Assembly: GCA_020633075.1 (NCBI GenBank)
Contig: JACKEI010000002.1
Span: forward strand, 558,001 to 622,000
Direction: 5' to 3'
Length of the DNA stretch: 64,000 nt
Source of the DNA: Sandaracinaceae bacterium
GTDB taxonomy: Bacteria > Myxococcota_A > Polyangia > Polyangiales > Houyiibacteriaceae
This document shows, one piece after another, positions 61,507-64,000 of the stretch. A program made the position numbers and the translations under genes. Numbering within the stretch: position 1 is the first letter of the stretch; each line of letters opens with the position of its first letter. Below the pieces are notes generated by a model. The model did no database searches. It was given only the letters and a program-made list of their open reading frames with translations, and was not told the DNA's origin.

Positions 61507-62442
61507 CTACGGCGTGCGTGTGACCCACGGGTAGAAGGGGGGATCGTCTTCACAGGTGGGCACGTCGTCTCGCGGGCAGAAGATGCGCACGTGGAAGTGA
61601 CTGCGGTGCGGAGAGCCTCGCGGCTGCCGGACGACGGCCTCGGCGCGCTGCAGGATCTCGGCGCTCACGTGCCTCCGTCGCGCGTGCGCGAGGAGCGCGG
61701 CGACGATGGGGTTGGCCACGAAGATGTACTGCGGGTGCACCTCGGGGTGGCTCAGCAGGGTCTCGATCAGGGTCCAGTTGCGAGCGACGTCGAAGCCAAA
61801 GAGCCCGCCCCGATGAGGCCCTATCAGCTGGTTGGTCATGGGCACGAAGCCCGGCCCCGCTGGCAGCGGGCGCCCCTGCGAGTCCACGACGTAGAAGCCG
61901 AGGTCCACGTCGCGGCCGCTGCGATGAGAGCGATGCGGCCGGATGCGCCCACCCCCTTCGCGCGAGAGGTCCCCCACCACCAGCTGACTGCCGGGCGCGC
62001 TCGCGGCGACCGCGTGGGCGCCCGCGACGATGAGCGTGACCAGCTCCGCCGTCCCGAAGTGCTCGCCGCGGGCCGCCGAGATCACACGCAGCGCCGGGTC
62101 GCGCGGCATCGCCACGCCGCGCCGCAGCAGGCCCGAGTTCGCGCCGCCCATGGAGATGGAGCGCGAGTGCCCGACGATGGCCGCCACGCTGTCCGGGGGA
62201 GGCGCAGGCGGCGCGGGGGGGAGCGGGGTCGCCGTGCTGCCGTCGTCTTCTTCCGCCAGCTCGCGATCGATCTCCCGTTGTTCTTCCTCGCTGGGCTCGC
62301 CATGCCCTTCTGCGTGGAGCAGCTCGCGCTCGAGCTCCTCGGCCGTCGTCGGCGGCGGGCGCTCAGCCGACGTCGCCCGCGCCATCATCAGCACGGCGAG
62401 CAGCGCCAGCGCGAGCGGTCCGAAGCGGGAGTACGGGGGCAT
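61507..62442 (-). CDS. mepA: MepA-like (LAS family) murein endopeptidase
   Basis: A 311-residue secreted metallopeptidase. A signal-like N-terminus (LALALLAVLMMARATS) and a Glu/Pro-rich linker precede the catalytic domain. Zinc ligands of the LAS fold are H173 and D180 (HRSGRDVD) and H284 (SHFHVR). Penicillin-insensitive murein endopeptidases cut D-Ala-mDAP crosslinks. Proximity to the NlpC/P60 gene suggests a wall-lysis or remodelling cluster. Confidence 0.85.
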   Translation of the reverse strand: MPPYSRFGPLALALLAVLMMARATSAERPPPTTAEELERELLHAEGHGEPSEEEQREIDRELAEEDDGSTATPLPPAPPAPPPDSVAAIVGHSRSISMGGANSGLLRRGVAMPRDPALRVISAARGEHFGTAELVTLIVAGAHAVAASAPGSQLVVGDLSREGGGRIRPHRSHRSGRDVDLGFYVVDSQGRPLPAGPGFVPMTNQLIGPHRGGLFGFDVARNWTLIETLLSHPEVHPQYIFVANPIVAALLAHARRRHVSAEILQRAEAVVRQPRGSPHRSHFHVRIFCPRDDVPTCEDDPPFYPWVTRTP

Positions 62443-62658
62443 GGACCCCCCAGCATGCAGGCTGAGGCCGCCGTGGCAATGGGCGTCCCCCGAGGTCGGC
62501 CGGGCGCTTCTGGCCCAGCGGCCGAAAACGCCTGAATTCTGGCCACTTGGCCGATGCGCCGCACTTGCCAACGACGGTGTCGCGTGCTTTATGGGCACGC
62601 GGTTCGGGCCGTCACGGTCCAGCCCTACGTTACCGTCGTTCCCACGAGGATGCGCATC

Positions 62659-62904
62659 ATGGATCGCCCACAGCTGCTCGCGTTGTTTCAGAAGATGGCC
62701 GGAGAGGTCGCCGAGAAGGACCTCGCTGGTCTGCAGGAGGCCAGCGTCATCGCCGACATCGGCGTGGACTCGCTCGCCATGCTGGAGATCATCGGTGAGA
62801 TGGAGCGTGAGCTCGGCGTGCAGATCCCGGACGACGAGCTCGTCGGCATCGAGACGGTGAGCCAGCTGCTGAACCTCGTCGAAAAGCGCGTCGCAGCCGG
62901 CTGA
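62659..62904 (+). CDS. Acyl carrier protein
   Basis: An 81-residue acidic helical protein with the phosphopantetheine motif GVDSLAM (Ser in DSL) followed by EIIGEMERELG. I prefer the ATG at 62659, which has GAGGA 8 nt upstream, over 62650. Fatty acyl chains would be carried on the pantetheine arm. The adjacent desaturase gene suggests a dedicated pair rather than the housekeeping AcpP. Confidence 0.88.
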   Translation: MDRPQLLALFQKMAGEVAEKDLAGLQEASVIADIGVDSLAMLEIIGEMERELGVQIPDDELVGIETVSQLLNLVEKRVAAG

Positions 62905-62921
62905 CCAACAAGGGGGGACGG

Positions 62922-63743
62922 ATGGCCTCGGACCAGTTCCACGAGAAGCTCTACCAGCGGTTCCGCACGTTCTTCGACGACGCGGAAGAGAACCGTCGCT
63001 GGAACCCGTACCGGGACGTGCCGTGGGACAAGATCAACCCGGACCTGCCTGACCACGTCGCGCTCTGCGCCGAGACCTTCCTGGGCGTCGAGTCCTACTT
63101 GCCGGACTACATCCGCTTCGGGCTCGACGCGGTGCGCGTCAGTTCGCTCGGGCAGCGCTGGTTCGCGGCCAACTGGGGCTACGAGGAGCTCAAGCACAGC
63201 CTGGTGCTCACGGAGTACCTGCTCCGCTCGGGCAAGCGCACGGAGGAGCAGATGTTCGACTTCCAGGCCAAGCTCATGGAGCAGGTCTGGGAGCGCCCCT
63301 TCGAGAGCGCGCGGCAGATGACCATCTACGGTGTGTTCCAGGAGATGGCGACCTTCGTCATCTACCTGCGTCACGAGAAGGTCGCGCAGCGCTACAACGA
63401 CGAAGCTCTCGCCACGGCCTACCGCTTCGCGGCGCGTGACGAGGTAGCGCACGCGCGCTTCTACGAAGACGTGACCAAGGTCTGCCTCGAGGAGGATCGC
63501 GAAGGGACGCTGCGCGACATCAACCTGGTCGTGAAGCGCTTCGAGATGCCCGGCGTGGACCTGGTGCCGGATTACGACGCCCGCATCGAGGTGATGCGGC
63601 AGGAGGGGGCCGTGGACCGTGACTTGTTCTACAAGAAGGTCTTCTTCCCTACGCTGCGGCGCCTCGGCGTGGACCGCAGCGAGCTCGGTGCGGCCGCACG
63701 GCGCGAGCGCGAGGAGCGCCGCGGCGCCGAAGCCGCGCAGTAG
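62922..63743 (+). CDS. Acyl-ACP desaturase-like di-iron protein
   Basis: A 273-residue helical protein of the stearoyl-ACP desaturase family. Ligand candidates are E57, E89-x-x-H92 (EELKH), E141, and E174-x-x-H177 (DEVAH). The enzyme inserts a double bond in an acyl chain held on an ACP; the partner ACP gene ends 17 bp upstream. Shorter than plant enzymes (~365). Substrate and bond position unknown. Confidence 0.8.
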   Translation: MASDQFHEKLYQRFRTFFDDAEENRRWNPYRDVPWDKINPDLPDHVALCAETFLGVESYLPDYIRFGLDAVRVSSLGQRWFAANWGYEELKHSLVLTEYLLRSGKRTEEQMFDFQAKLMEQVWERPFESARQMTIYGVFQEMATFVIYLRHEKVAQRYNDEALATAYRFAARDEVAHARFYEDVTKVCLEEDREGTLRDINLVVKRFEMPGVDLVPDYDARIEVMRQEGAVDRDLFYKKVFFPTLRRLGVDRSELGAAARREREERRGAEAAQ

Positions 63744-63815
63744 AGCGGCGTAGAAATCCCACGGGAGAACCCGTACCCTGCCGGCACCCGACGGTGGGTC
63801 GGCGTGGAGGTTTCT

Positions 63816-64000
63816 ATGCGACGTTGTTCTTGGGTGTTGTTGCTGGTGTCGCTCTGGGGTTGCTCGGGGTCTTCGTCGGACTCCGCGGGCGGCGGCTCGG
63901 GTGCGCCAGCCCCCTCGACGGGCGCCGCGCCCGCCCCCGGAACGACGCCGGACCCGGCGGCCGCGCCCACCGCGGAGGGCGCCGCTGCGGTCGCCGCCGC
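63816..64000 (+). CDS. Lipoprotein, 3' end beyond the window
   Basis: Only 61 codons are in the window. The ATG at 63816 has GGAGG 5 nt upstream. The signal peptide MRRCSWVLLLVSLWGC gives a lipidated Cys16, followed by a Ser/Gly/Ala/Pro-rich stretch. No domain is visible yet. Confidence 0.65.
   Translation, partial: MRRCSWVLLLVSLWGCSGSSSDSAGGGSGAPAPSTGAAPAPGTTPDPAAAPTAEGAAAVAA

Overview
The window looks like chromosomal DNA of a high-G+C, Gram-negative, myxobacterium-like organism (Myxococcota, possibly Polyangiales/Sandaracinus-like). This is inferred from the roughly 70 % G+C coding bias, a eukaryotic-type Ser/Thr kinase with an extracytoplasmic tail, many lipoproteins, an RpoH-type sigma factor with an acidic extension, sigma-54 enhancer-binding control and a long contiguous type II secretion (T2SS) operon. 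No 16S rRNA or other taxonomic marker is present. Coding density is very high: no stretch over 300 bases lacks a gene (the longest gaps are about 210 bases, at 3431-3643 and 47749-47959). I see no tRNA, rRNA, CRISPR array, insertion sequence, integrase or phage gene.

Layout. 1-3430: end of an ABC-type GldG gene followed by a coupled DUF4340 gene. 3.6-10.0 kb: membrane protein, EamA transporter, SDR epimerase, cydAB quinol oxidase and a lipoprotein. 10.1-17.8 kb: recN, an MFS transporter, NHL-repeat and thaumatin-like lipoproteins, a hemerythrin and a cyclophilin. 17.9-25.1 kb: polysaccharide deacetylase, DUF202 plus Ser/Thr kinase, a PF10118/alpha-beta hydrolase pair behind a palindromic operator, and a lipoprotein plus beta-barrel pair. 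25.2-31.5 kb: RpoH-like sigma factor, rsmI, a membrane protein, a 4-hydroxybutyryl-CoA dehydratase-family enzyme, an EEP hydrolase and an MBL hydrolase. 31.5-46.2 kb: a 14-gene minus-strand operon, gspC-D-E-F-(gspG-like)-G-H-I-J-K-L-M-N plus an Spx/ArsC-family gene. 46.35-47.75 kb: an NtrC-type sigma-54 activator. 48-56.4 kb: AI-2E-family permease, PA0069-type radical SAM protein, ArsC, saccharopine-dehydrogenase-like oxidoreductase, acyl-CoA dehydrogenase, SixA-like phosphatase, lipoprotein, SDR and a secreted protein. 56.5-64 kb: a Tat-type repeat protein, a giant lipoprotein with two papain-like cysteine sites, YheT-like hydrolase, MepA-like endopeptidase, an ACP plus acyl-ACP desaturase pair, and the start of another lipoprotein.

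The most interesting unit is the T2SS with its regulator. A near-consensus sigma-54 promoter (GG-N10-GC) lies immediately before gspC. Two TGACA-N3-TGTCA-type palindromes sit about 110 and 150 bp upstream of it, 41 bp apart, and the same motif recurs before the activator's own gene. This suggests a self-regulating, signal-gated secretion operon. The operon is tightly coupled by start/stop overlaps, carries a second GspG-like protein without a prepilin-peptidase site, and ends in an Spx/ArsC-family gene. A second window-wide pattern is that at least nine genes have a -10-like hexamer (TANNNT) only 6-8 nt before the start codon, suggesting leaderless transcripts.
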